From the NCBI RefSeq assembly GCF_037975245.1, contig NC_092580.1, positions 5,804,501-5,868,500 on the forward strand: DNA of 64,000 nt, given 5' to 3'. Shown piece by piece: positions 10,406 through 22,900 of this stretch. The notes below the pieces were generated by a model. It worked only from the letters and a program-made list of their open reading frames with translations. It did no database searches and had not been told where the DNA came from. Made by a program: the position numbers and the translations under genes. The first letter of the stretch is position 1; the number at the start of each line of letters is the position of its first letter. Source of the DNA: Apostichopus japonicus (lineage: Eukaryota > Echinodermata > Holothuroidea > Aspidochirotida > Stichopodidae).

Positions 10406-12919
10406 TTCAAATTTGGTTATAATTGGATGTAAAATGCACTCATGCAACAGATTGTTTTGAACAGACAGGTTTCTCTGCTCTCTTACCATTGAAAAAAGTG
10501 CTATCAAAAAAGTATAACCCATGGTTCTATTTCATAGAGTGCAATAGAGCGGATTTTGCATGCAATCGACGAGCAATTGACCAATCAAATGGCCGGAATA
10601 TAATTAGGTGTTGCATAATATAGGATATTGGTACCTTACATCTCTAGTCGATGAACAACCTGGAAACACACACACACTGCACTGATAGAGCACATTTTTC
10701 TCAAAGTATTTCCATTAACTGGTGATACTGGGTAATATTTAGATTTAACTCATTGCTAGGGAAGTAATATTAGTTAATTAATCTTTAATAAAAGTAAGCT
10801 GAGATTAAAACATATACTAGTCTTGCAAAATTGTATTTATGAAAGAATTGGTATTTTTCACTTATTTTAGTCGATGCAATTACTAATTGGCTACAGCTTA
10901 ATTACCACCCCCCCCCCACCTTAATTATGCTTCCATTTTGAAATAGCTTAACAGGTGGATGTAACAACAGTCATTTGGGGTTTAACATATTCAAATAGCT
11001 CATTCAAAAATGAAGAACATAACTTCTGCTTGTTTATTATGATATGAAGTATTGGTTATGTAATCCAGTATAGAAACTAATTGATGAAGGAGGAATCAAG
11101 AGTTCAATTTACCCTTCTGAGGAGTCACTCCTTCGTAAAATATAAAGTAAACATGAAGAAAAAACAGCCTTTTCAAGATTCCAATTGCAGCTAATCGAAG
11201 GAGATACACAAAAAAGAAATTGGTTCCCAGCTTAATTGTTTTGTTTTCTCTTAATGTATCCTTGACAACATCGAGTTCATGATTTTCCAATTCTTCTCAG
11301 TAACTTGTTACGGTGTGCCAGTTGGATTCCTGACACTGATTTATATTTGTATTTAATTTTCATGCAAGAATGTAATTATTTGTTATAAAAGTTTTATAGT
11401 TAATATAACTTGCAAAAAGGTAAGTTGGGTAGTGACTGGATGGTACTTGATATGCATTTCTTATTCCTTATTGAAATTCTATATTGTACTGCTCAATTAT
11501 TTTATGATTATTCCTCGAAGGGTGATTCAGTCTTGAGATAACATTGAATAATTGTCTTCCTGGAATTGGTACAAGGAAAAAATGTACAAAATTAGCCAAA
11601 ATTGCAACACTTTTTGTCCTGCCTCCTCCAAATTATTAAATAAGAAAGTGCATAACATGTTTTTGTGATTCAACGTTTTGAGAAGACAAGGTTGGGCCTT
11701 CATAGAATTTCATGTTTATCTGATGATTGCTGCAATGTGCAATCATCTCCACAATTGATTTCCTATATTGGTTGATTTCTGATATTGAAAGAATGAAAGG
11801 AACACATTTGAATATTAGTCTTGTATTGACTTTTCAGCTCATCATTTTTATTTAGAGAGAGAAGCAGTTGCATTTGCATATGCAAAGTAAAATACATATT
11901 CATTGTTGAAATGCTGTGTAATTACACATGAACACAATTCATTTGAATGATAATGACAGATGAAATGACCTATGATATGTGGTAAAGCAAAAAGAAAACA
12001 CAAAACGATTAAAATGGGGACCCAATAGTCAGCAGAGGTGAGAAAAATCATTAACTTTTATAATATAATGTCTGTAATATTCACCGATAGTATAATGTAT
12101 TGGTACAACAGTATTTTACTTTAATGTACTATTATGATTATTATTATTACTTTCTCTTCTAACATTACTGTGACTTGAACAGTGGCACTCATAGCAACCA
12201 CATGTTTGCTTAATATAACCATCATTTGCAAGGTATTGAATTATCTAAATAAATATAGTCGTTTTACCAAACATTTCAAGTTTTTCCTCTCCTTTTTAGC
12301 AAGTAGAAACAGAATTTGTATTCAGAAAAGGATTTGACTGTTGAGAGAAATAGTCGGCTTGGGAATAAAGTTCTGCCAAGGAACATACAGAAAACTGTCA
12401 TTGAGATTTACATTGTTGTCTTAAGGTTGCAATTACTCTTACATCTTTACATAAAGCTTGAGTTACTATTAAACAATAAACTAAAATAAAACGAAACAAG
12501 TATTTGCTTTGTAAGAACACAAAAAGCACATCTGGGATAGCAATAAATAAGACATCTACATCAGGCTCACTTATAAACTAATGCCTAAGAGTGAAGAAAA
12601 CCATAAAATGAAGAGTAGAAAATTCCAATGAAGAGTAGAAAATCTCTGGATGTGCTGGAGAAACTTTCCAGAGAAAGTTCACTTTGTTTTATTTTACTTT
12701 ATGTCATATCATGATGGCTTGCAATCCATAACCTTTATCATTTAGAACCAGGTAACGTCATTAAATCATTACCATTGAAAGGTATTGTTGGCTTAAGTGC
12801 TGCATTGCTTCAATCACTTCAGTTTAGTCATGTCACAAATTGAAAAGTTCTGTCATATATTAAGTTATTCCACCACTGATAGTTCCCAGTTCCAACATTG
12901 GTGTTGATGTCTAACACCA

Positions 12920-15473
12920 TTATGGTTGCATCCTGATAGCACCATCCAGCCTTATAACTTCACCGTTCATCATTGGGTTCTCCACGATGGCTTGGACTAA
13001 GTGTGCATATTCGTCTGGTTGGCCTAACCTCTGAGGAAATGGCACCATCCTGGCAAGAAATGTTCTGACCTTCTCTGGCAGTGAAGCTAGGAGAGGCGTA
13101 TCATACAGACCTAAATAAGAAGAAAATTAAAAGAATTTGACTTAACCATCAATAAGACGTCAAGTTAAAATTTAAAAACCTATAATCATCTAAGCAATGT
13201 AAATAAAATCATGCGGGAAAAATGAAAAATGAACTGCAAGTAGAATACATGCCAAAGCTTTTCCAAAGGTCTGCACACAAAACCAGTATTTAAGTAAAGG
13301 TATACCCCATCATCTAGGAGTTTACATAATAGTTTGATAGCATTATTGATGCTGGAGTTAATTACTGACAACAGAACAATAATGAACAGATTATTATCAA
13401 CTTTAACAATAACTTAAGTCAAGAAGTCATGCATGGAATTACACAACAAAATTGGACTCTAAATTACCTTACATTATCTTCATTCCTTGATTACTTACCT
13501 GGTGCTATAGTGTTGACTCTGATACCCTGAGATGATAAATCTCTAGCTGCTGGTAAGGTCATCCCTACTATGGCTCCTTTGGAAGCTGAATAGGCTACTT
13601 GACCGATCTGACCATCAAAGGCTGCCACGCTGGCCGTGTTAACAATCACCCCTCTCTGACCATCACTATTGGGATCGTTCTTGCCCATAGCTCCCGCAGA
13701 AAGTCTGATTACATTAAAAGAACCCACAGTGTTCACCTGTAACGAAAAGGTCAAGCAGGATGTATGGTTACTTCACAATTTGCAATGATTTGGCAAACTT
13801 TCTGCACTCTCCTTACAGATCTAACATGATAATACAAGTAGTCCTTCATTTACCTGACAACAGGAGTAACATATCTTCAGTATCTCACAGTTAATCTATT
13901 GACTCCACTATCTCTAGGCTATGCAAATACCAATATCTTCTGTGGTATTTAGCAATGTTTGCAGAACAATGAGATTAATAGAACTTAATAGTGCAGTAAA
14001 CAATATATAGGCAGACTTGTACTAGGACTTGTTCTACTGCAGGGAATCTTTTTTTAAATGTTTGCATCTTGCATAATTTTGGAAATTTGCCACAAGGATG
14101 ATATTACAAAAACTTCTGTACCAAAGTAGGTACAATTCCTTTCAATGTTGTAGGAATTTGATCATTTTACTTGATTTCTGTACTTGTAACCTAAGGACTA
14201 AGAATATGTAGAGTTGTTTCTATACTCTCACCACCAGAACATTCTGGAAGGCATCCAATGGGTGTGGTTTATCTTTATTGAAGTTGTACGTCTTCACTGC
14301 AATTCCTATTCCAGCACAGTTAACAGCCACATCAAGACGTCCAAAGGAAGACACAGCGAGATCAACGGCTTTGCCAACATCTTCAGCAGATGTCACCTGT
14401 AGATAGACAGGTCACAAAAATAAATCTTAAAATCATAATTAACTGTTACAGCAAAATACATTAATAAAGGTAACAGTTAATTATGATTTAAAAAAGAGAT
14501 ATAAATAAAAAATCAAATAAATCTACCACGTTATCATAGCCAAAACTGATTTTTCTCTCATGAAGGAAGACTGCTGGTTGTCCCTCATACAATCTGGGCT
14601 AAGTGTTACGGTTGTCCACACATCAACATCGATCAAAACATAGTTTTTTAAAGTTTAATTAACGTATAATTTTGTTATTAATTTAAAAAAATTAATACAT
14701 ACATAAGGAACAGTTCCTTTATTGTTTCAAAACTGGTGACACTTTCAGTGACTAGTTTATTGGTATCTCGTAACAAAATGAGCAAATTGCTACATAACTG
14801 TCAAGATGTTGAGCACCTTTTTTCTGCATAACCTCAAAACTTCAACACAAATTTCTTCACTCAAAATGATTCCACAACTTTGGGCAATTGTAAGGGGTGA
14901 GGGGCTTCAACAAGAAATAAAATATTCAAATTGAACAATTCTTGGAAATGATCCATGTTGCATTCAAAAGAAGATTTTCAATTGTTTCATACTATGATCA
15001 AAACTGACTGAGAAACAGTAACACAAATTTTGTGAAAAGGTGTGGGGGGGGGGTGGGGGCAGTGCTTAGGGCTTACTGTCATCATATACCTCTTGTCATG
15101 GAAGCTAGAATTAAATAACCAGACAACCAAAAAGAAACTAACCAAAGGCTAATGACCTACTAAATCTGTCATTAGTTCAAGGTGCATGTATTTAAAAAAA
15201 AAAAATAACTGACAAGCAATGCCCCCAAAAATGCTCTGAAAAATGGTTTGTTCATTTAAAACAAAGGTTAAGATTTTGTACACCATTTCCATGGTTACAT
15301 ACATCAGCTGGAGCAAATTTGCAATCGTCACCAAGGCTCTTGGCAACCTCTTCTCCCTGCGATGATGGCAGATCCACTAAAATGACCCTTGCTCCTTGGC
15401 GTACAAATCTTTCAGCAGTTCCTCTGCCAAGTCCAGAAGCTCCACCAGTAACCAAACCAACGAGGCCCTTCAT
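12920..15473 (-). CDS. HSD17B10: 3-hydroxyacyl-CoA dehydrogenase type 2 (17-beta-HSD10)
   Basis: NAD-dependent short-chain dehydrogenase of the mitochondrial matrix. It acts in isoleucine and branched-chain acyl-CoA breakdown and, in animals, is also a subunit of mitochondrial RNase P. Four exons: 15,303-15,473; 14,232-14,396; 13,499-13,736; 12,920-13,110. All have GT-AG borders and joining phases, giving 254 residues (human 261). Seen: dinucleotide motif TGGASGLG at residues 9-16, NCAG at 83-86, catalytic Ser148 in NTASVAAF, Tyr161 and Lys165 in YSASK, and the ending DGAIRMQP. The catalytic numbers sit exactly seven below human S155/Y168/K172, the same as the length difference. The ATG at 15,471-15,473 is the only one in this open frame after an upstream TGA. 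Another short N-terminal exon cannot be excluded, since the human protein starts seven residues earlier. Confidence 0.95.
13111..13498 (-). other. HSD17B10 intron 3
   Basis: AT-rich intron with nothing distinctive. Confidence 0.7.
13737..14231 (-). other. HSD17B10 intron 2
   Basis: Intron with no recognisable element. Confidence 0.7.
14427..14491. repeat. Short inverted repeat in HSD17B10 intron 1
   Basis: Arms of about 22 bp at 14,427-14,449 and 14,470-14,491 (ATCATAATTAACTGTTAC and its complement) around a 20 bp loop. The rest of this intron (14,397-15,302) is AT-rich with a G-run near 15,045 and nothing else recognised. Confidence 0.85.
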
Positions 15474-16964
15474 TTGAAAAAAAATATCTAAGGTAAATAC
15501 TGTATTACTAATTCATGCACAGTAAAAGCAACATTTCAATGTCTCAATACATAGGTCTAGATACTGAGATATTGACATCTCGTTCTCAATATTTTAATAT
15601 CTTAATGATACTACGATAATTCACCTAAACATATATTGATTTCTCGCTGGCCCTTTAATAGTGCCGTAGTTGGCAATGCGTTCATGTGTAACAGACGATC
15701 ACAAACTGCACAATATGAATTTCGCGTAACTGATCAATATGTGTGGATCTCCAATGCATCTGAAAAATCATGGTCTACAGGTACCTTTACTACAACAATA
15801 CCTTACTGCAGATTGCAAAGCTTCCAAGCAAATACCTTTAGTGATCCAATTGTTGCCATTTTCGGACTTGAAAATGACGAAGGTAGCCCTAAGATAATGA
15901 AACAGGTACCGTAATTGCTTCACAGACCTTGTTGTGAGTATGGTATTCACAATCAGAATAGCTAAGTGCACACATGTACGTTTCTGTAAGGTAAACACCA
16001 CGACCAAGGTAGCAAGTCTTGACAAGAAACGGCTGGCAATCGCATTCTAACGGTAGTGTTTTTATCGTGTTGCGAGTCGACCCTAAACGTAGCGGGATTT
16101 TCGATGAGAAATAACTTAACAGGTCTCAGAAAAATTCTTATCTGGTACCAGCCCTGTTCCACAACAGATCCGTAAAGTATATTATTAACATTCGTAGTGG
16201 GGAAAATAGATTTCGAGAGAAAAGTGAAAATGCAATAGAACCGTAACCTGTGTTATACTAAGTTATAGCGTATGCTGTATAAACATTTTGCACGTAACGT
16301 AGTTAGGCCGAAGGCTAACCTAGGCCTACATGACCTAGCCTAGGCCAAAATGTTCCAAAGTAAGGCAACAATACAGTTAGTCTTGGGTAACTTCTAAAAT
16401 TAAGAGTCGAGTACTGTCGGCCCTAGCTCTCAACGACGCCGAGTAGCATCTCAAATCTTTCCGCATTCAAAACATGGAGGAAAAAATAAATTTCACGGTC
16501 GTCTGATCGTCCGAGTTGACTAAAAAACCAAAACCGCATTTGAGGTTGTCCGAAGTGACAACTTAATTATTTGTGGAAATCTTTAAATTGCTTGCGTCCA
16601 GCGAACACAAACTTTTTTTTGTTGAGAAACAAACCCCAAGTACACTAGCTCATAACTACGTCAACGGAAAGCATTTATATATAACAAAACACATTTTTGA
16701 ATGAACATCTTTCATTATTTCTTTTAAAAAAATCACAACTTCTTCTGACAAGAATCAAAAGTTCTCCCACTTCTACAGATTATTAAATTTGTTTGAAAAT
16801 AAATATATCATAACAATCAACCACAAGGTACAGGGTTAACAACTCTCCATTATGGAGATTTTCATGCTAAAAATAGACAATGATGTTTAACCAAATTCCT
16901 GTGATTTGATTGGCTAGTAGTCCCTACCGATCGTCTGGAAACATTCTTGCATCTGTAGTGCTCA
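15474..16964. promoter_or_regulatory. Divergent promoter region, HSD17B10 / LIN37
   Basis: The start codons of the two genes face away from each other over 1.49 kb. About 16,020-16,560 is visibly richer in CpG than its surroundings (several ACG, CGA and TCG steps in a row), as expected for a housekeeping bidirectional promoter. No TATA box or transcription start could be fixed by eye. A 92-codon open frame at 15,636-15,914 is not convincing. Confidence 0.5.
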
Positions 16965-19900
16965 ATGAACACAAAGTAAGTTGTTTAACAACAATTAATT
17001 GCAATGTTATTTCCCTTTTGCAGAGATAACGAAGTTTGTGGTATAGGCTATCATATGTGTGCACTCAAATATCATAACGTTAGGCCTTGTTGTCTCATAT
17101 TTTTACGTACATTTTGACAACAATCACTGGTGGTACGAAGGTGAACTTGAATTGTTTCTGAGACTCTCACGTAATATTTAATCATTGTTTTGATCAGAAA
17201 ATGTTATGAGTTGAGACAATCTATGAATTTTGTGGGAAGCTAACATCTCTGATCCTGAAAAGGATATTTCATCTCACAGTATGTTTCTTCTCTCTGCATT
17301 AAGAGTTGCTTATGTAAAATGCGCATTCATACCACAGTAGTTTCTGGTGCAACATTCGTGTGTTTACTACTGTGCTTTAAAACATTGAAGTTTGATTTTT
17401 CATTTGACATTGAGTAAAAAGCTATTCACATAGGCCTACTGTAATTTTAAGAGCCCAGGATAATGGCTTGGCTTGAATTTTTGACATTGTTAACATTGTT
17501 GAATTGTTGACATATGCCCTCACTTTCCATTTCTTGCAGTTCCTAATCACTGTCATTGATTAAGGATCTCCTGGCTCCTGCAGATAAACATTAACTTGTA
17601 AGTGACTGCTGCTGTGAGTATGTCATGTGTATTACAAACAACAAATAGCCTTTACCTTATTGGCCCTATCAACATCAAATTTACTTTCCCTGTAAGTGGA
17701 TGCTTACCAAAATATATGAATAAGTTATGTAGCACACTAGCTACACATTCAAAATAATCAAAAGGCATTTTCTGACCTGTCCCTTACCCTTAACAACATT
17801 AATATACTGAATTGATTTGTTACTACAGTGTGCATTCATAATACTTAACCTCATACCTGTCCATACTCGTCTCCCTCCTAGCAACTCTCTCCTAGATTTT
17901 CTGCATTACCTGTTTGTTGTACAACAAGTACTTCATACTTACCTGCATCCTCACAACAACTGCATTCTCTTCCATCTTTAGGTCATCTTTAGGTCAATAG
18001 AGTATTTATATAACTTAGGTTCTTGTGAGTGCAAGTATCCTAAGCTGGTAACAATAGTCTAAAGCCGTTTGCCATCTACTATTTAAGTCTGGAATGTTTC
18101 ACTAAGGCAGATGGCTTTCTGGTTTAATTCAAAGTTGAAACTGATAGACTTTCTTTTGTTTTTTTTTTGATAGAAAAGGAAAGAAAAGACATAGAAATAG
18201 TGGTTAATTTTTCATTTAAGAAAAAGTAAAGACAAAACCAAGAAATATGAATAATTTTCTTTACTTTACCTGTCCATTTTAAAGTATCAGAACAAAATAT
18301 AAATATTCACACTCATTGTGTGTTATAGATATGATGGTTTGCTTCTTGCTGAACTATGAGATGGGAGGACTTTGTGGAGAGTTAATGGTTTTGCAACTTC
18401 TCACTAAATAATGAAAATGTGTCCACAGTGTGCATTTACATGTATTGTGACTGTACTGCAAGATGTCATTAATGTAATAATGTAGGAAATAACCTTCCTT
18501 CTCTGGTTTCAATCTTGTTTATTATTTGTGTTTCTTTTGCTTCATCAAGTTTTGTACAGGATCAAAGGAGGAAAAGTCTGGTCGCCGGATATGTCTTACG
18601 AAAACTTTCCCAACGTAACCCAATCCCCAGAAGTCTCTGGTGCAAGATCCAGGCTAACTGACATTTTGCAAAATCTGGTAGAGAAAGCAGAAAAAGCTGA
18701 TGAAAGGTAAAAGATAGTTAAACTTTTATCTTTAATTATTTGAGAATCTGAATCAAATTCTTAGGGTTGTGCCAAACTGTCATGGAAGGGTTATTCTGGC
18801 ACAGGAAATAGTACATATAGGGATAACAAAAATGATTTCCATGCTACCTGAAAATGATGTTGCAACATCTTTCTGTTGACCCAAAATTAGGTTGTTTTAG
18901 AGGTGACTTACATTTGCTTGACAAATCCTTTATTAGTCCAGCTAGAGACCCACATTCAGTGGTCTGTGATGTCATAATGGCACACATTCATCAAAAACGT
19001 TACGTTGCTTTAAAATAATTTTGCTGTTGTTGACTTTTCAATGGTGGTCTGATCAACACTTACATATTCAGCATCAGCTGGAATTGTTTCCAATCATTAT
19101 AAGATGTAGCAGATCCTTGTCTTCTAGTCCAACTTTTGTTTGTTATATGTGAAAACTCTCTTGCCTACCATTTTCCGGGTTTATATGGAAGGTGACTTGG
19201 GTGTGATCTTTAATTTCATGTAAGGTTCTTAAATTTATAATGCATACCTCTGGCAAAGAAATGCCAGATAAAGAGCAGTTCCAATTTAGGGCCAGTTGGA
19301 TGTATAACTCAGCTCATGGAGCATGGGAATAATTTGTCTTGTCGTCTCTGAGTCAGTCCCTGGTCTAATTGAAATTTTGGTGACTGAACACCTTGTGGGA
19401 CAAAGAGAAACAGGTGTCTGCTGAGGGCGCCCCACAAGCAACCAGTTGATCAGTAAAACAAAGTCTGTCAAGCTTATCCAAAACATAAAACGTGATCGAC
19501 AAATTTACCAAGTAGACCCAATCAGAACAAAATTTATGAGAGAGAGACAACCAGGGAAATGTCTTACAAAATTAGGCCAGTGTCATATCAACAGAAGAAA
19601 GATATAAACAGAATGATATGAAGTTAGGGTATCTAGATACGAAATGAAGTTGGCTTAGAAGTAAGGTACGCATTCAATTTGGTGTAGTTCTATGAGTGTA
19701 TGTTTCAATGCTCCCTAGGGAGGTAAACTATTCCTTAAAAAAAGTTAATTAGTGGATCCCACTTTTAAAGTTCCTTTACCTCAAGATTCTTAACAACAAT
19801 GGATAATATATAGAGTCACATGGTAGGTTGTGCCTGCAATGTACAATACCTCCACACAAATCTGTGGAGTTAAAACTTCACTTTAGGTCAGATCTCTCCA

Positions 19901-22900
19901 GTTATTAACTTTTGTTATCATCATAAGTCAACATCTAAAATCTCTATGAAAACACAGTGTCTTTAAAACATGAGTGTTAATGCCATGATTGGCATGTAAC
20001 CTCTCAATAAGAAGGCAGGTTATTTTAAGTGAGAGAGCATAAGATGCTTTGATGTTACCAGACAAAAAGGAAAAAAAAATTAAAGACACAATTCAAGAAA
20101 TCTAACTTTGGTAAAATGTATGTCCATGGTACAGAGGTCACGTGGTGTTTTGGAAATATCTTATTTCCAAACTTTAGATCTTGACCTCTGTTGACTACAC
20201 GTTTGAATACCAAAAGTAATTGGTCACATTTTATGCATGTGTGGTGTCAATAATTATTCCTTCTTGTGTTATTTAGTTTGCAAGGTTTTCAAGTTTTTGT
20301 TTATATTTGTTACCTGCATATTTTGATTATTCTTAATTAACAGTACTTTGATTGGGTCTTAGTTGTGTAAGATCCCCCCTCCTCCTACCCCATAGTATTT
20401 AATTATTGGCATATTTTGTATATTATTCACAGATCAACTCTTGTTTTATGATTTTGTCAACTGTGAAGTACTTGTAAGAGTGATTACTTAAGATTGCTAT
20501 TGCTTTTAATTTTTTACAGTATTCTTGCTGAGGAATTGGAAAGCCCTAAAACACCAGAAGAGGACAGGTAAGATGAATTATAATATATTTGGTCCGTTAG
20601 ATAGGGTGTACCCTCTAAACATCAGCATCACTCATATATGTCCAGCAACTCACAAATCATTGCTAATGCAGCCAGGCAGTTTTGGCATAAAATAGACTTA
20701 CCATAAATCTGTTTCATGAACATTACATGGAAACAAGTTGACTTGACTCAATGATGCTTTCATGTCATATACACATTCAATATAGGAGTATAACTAATTA
20801 AAGATGCTTCAGTAATGTTACTAGAGCAAAAACGTTTGCTTCCTAGGGACGCAAGCTCCCCAAATGTGTTTATTGTATGACCTACTTTAACTAGTGTAGT
20901 TGTAAAAGATGCAATCATATCTCTGCCTATACTTTGTGAATGTTATACACAACATATAAGGCAGATGGCCCAGTGCATTAGCTTTGCTATTTGACAGGGG
21001 CGGCCCGGCCCGCCCCTATTTACGCTCACCCTGCCCTTCAACCAATTTCTACTCCCAGCCCTCTCCCTCCCCCCTCCCTTTCATCCCCCCTTGTACTTCC
21101 CTACTCGCCAACTCCGTAGTAGCTCCATGCTTTGACCTTGCAGTGTTTCCAACAACCAACACTGCAAAAATCAGTGTGCATCTCTCTCGCTAAATTCCAC
21201 ACAGTTCACTACTTCATGTACATAGGCATGTTCAAACTTCAGTTTCAACTTCACATGCGCAGATCCTCGAAACCTGATCCAACATTTACCCTGGGCTCTT
21301 TGCAGTGTTTGCAAACATTCTCTATGAAAATTGCAGTCTACAAAAATTGCAGTAAAATTGCAGTTGAAAAGAAATAAAACTTCAATGGCTACTATTGACG
21401 ATGCACAAAGTAAAGTAGTTAACACACGAACGTTGCACCCAAAAGTTTTGTGTTCTCTAAGCCTAAACTTGATTTCTTGGTTTATCTCCCTTTTGAAAAC
21501 GTGTATTGATAAAGTAAAAACATCACATTCCATCTGATGAGCCTTTGTCTCAAGAACATGAATAAAATAATCCTATATTTAGCTTAGTTTTTATTCTGTG
21601 TAGCAATAGTGTTTCTAAGTTCCCTGTGTATCACCATTTAAACACCTAATTCATACCAAGCACCAATTCACAATTAATGTTAATGATTGTCCATCGATAC
21701 CTACTTAAACATTCATAAAGTTGTGATATTAACATTAGCAACCTTTGATATATCATTTATCACTTGATTACAAGTATCCATAACTTGCTAGGTTTACATC
21801 CTTACAATCCCAGCAATATTGTGATGAGGTAACATGAATGCAAATGGTATTTGCCTTAACATGCTAGGTGACACTATAGTGTGGTGCTTTCAGGAATGTA
21901 TGTGATGGTAATGACATTTGTGTGTCAATGGTCCTATGTGAAAACCTCGACTTGTAAGCGCGCATACTACAAAGTGTGTGGCAGTTCAAATTCAAACTTG
22001 GTTGGTGGATCCATCTTAGAGAGTGGAAGAATATATTTGTTTCATAAGGTCAAAGATCACTTAAGGCCACCAGAGGTCAGGGTCAGAAAATCTATAAACA
22101 GGTTAATGGCAAAAGTAAAACTTGGATGAAGTTCATAAGTGGGTCAATTTAAGTAAATTAAGAACTATGTAGTAATTTTTTTGAGGTCAAAAGGCATTTG
22201 CATCCACAGAAGTCTGAAAACCTTGCAAACAGGCTAACTCCAAACGTAAGCTTGGATGAGCCTCCGACAAGTTTAATATGTAGGTCCATGTAGTAGTGGA
22301 TATTATAATTTTTACTGTCCATAGAGGTCACAGATCAGCATCGGTCAACCCAGGTCAAAATCTGAAAAGGTTGAATGAGCTTGATGTGTATTGTGTAGCT
22401 GCACATGAGTTCAGAAACCTTGCCGATCACTTGAAGCCAGTGGTGTAATCTGTACAGAATGTAACATTATATATTCTAATGTAAAACATGGCAAGGAATC
22501 ACCAAGCCTTTTGGCTCTCTTGTTATCTTCTTGAATCTCCACAGCAAAGTTGGTGTTCTTGATGGACAAGGATCTAAAAGCAGCAAGAAACATTCCAGAT
22601 CTAGCCGGAAGCGGAAGAAAGATTATGTCGAGAGTTCAACAGAGCATACGTTTCTTGATAAGGGGAAATATCAGCGTATGTATCAATTCTGTCTCTCAAG
22701 TCTCTGAACTTGAGTAAATATATTTTACATAATAAATATAAATAATTTTAGAGTGGAATCTGGTTAACCAAGTATGCAATGATCAATGTTTGTTGGTTCT
22801 TAGTATTGCAATGTTGGTGTAAGCCACCCACAGATCAGTATCTCGATCGAATCAAAGGTTGATATTTAATTTAAATATAAAGTACATCGTAGGCTGCTAA

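Larger units (their letters stand above)
9157..12919. other. 3' UTR and intergenic region, fibulin-1 to HSD17B10
   Basis: The two genes converge here. The region holds a small minisatellite (9530-9649), a foldback element (10,218-10,405) and a C-run near 10,907. A TTTATT at 12,688-12,693 could be the minus-strand poly(A) signal of HSD17B10. Open frames here are short and look random. Confidence 0.5.

Noticed and set aside
19286-19550. A tRNA-like or small coding element
   Set aside because: Only a loose box-A resemblance, no box B at the right distance, and two overlapping short frames.
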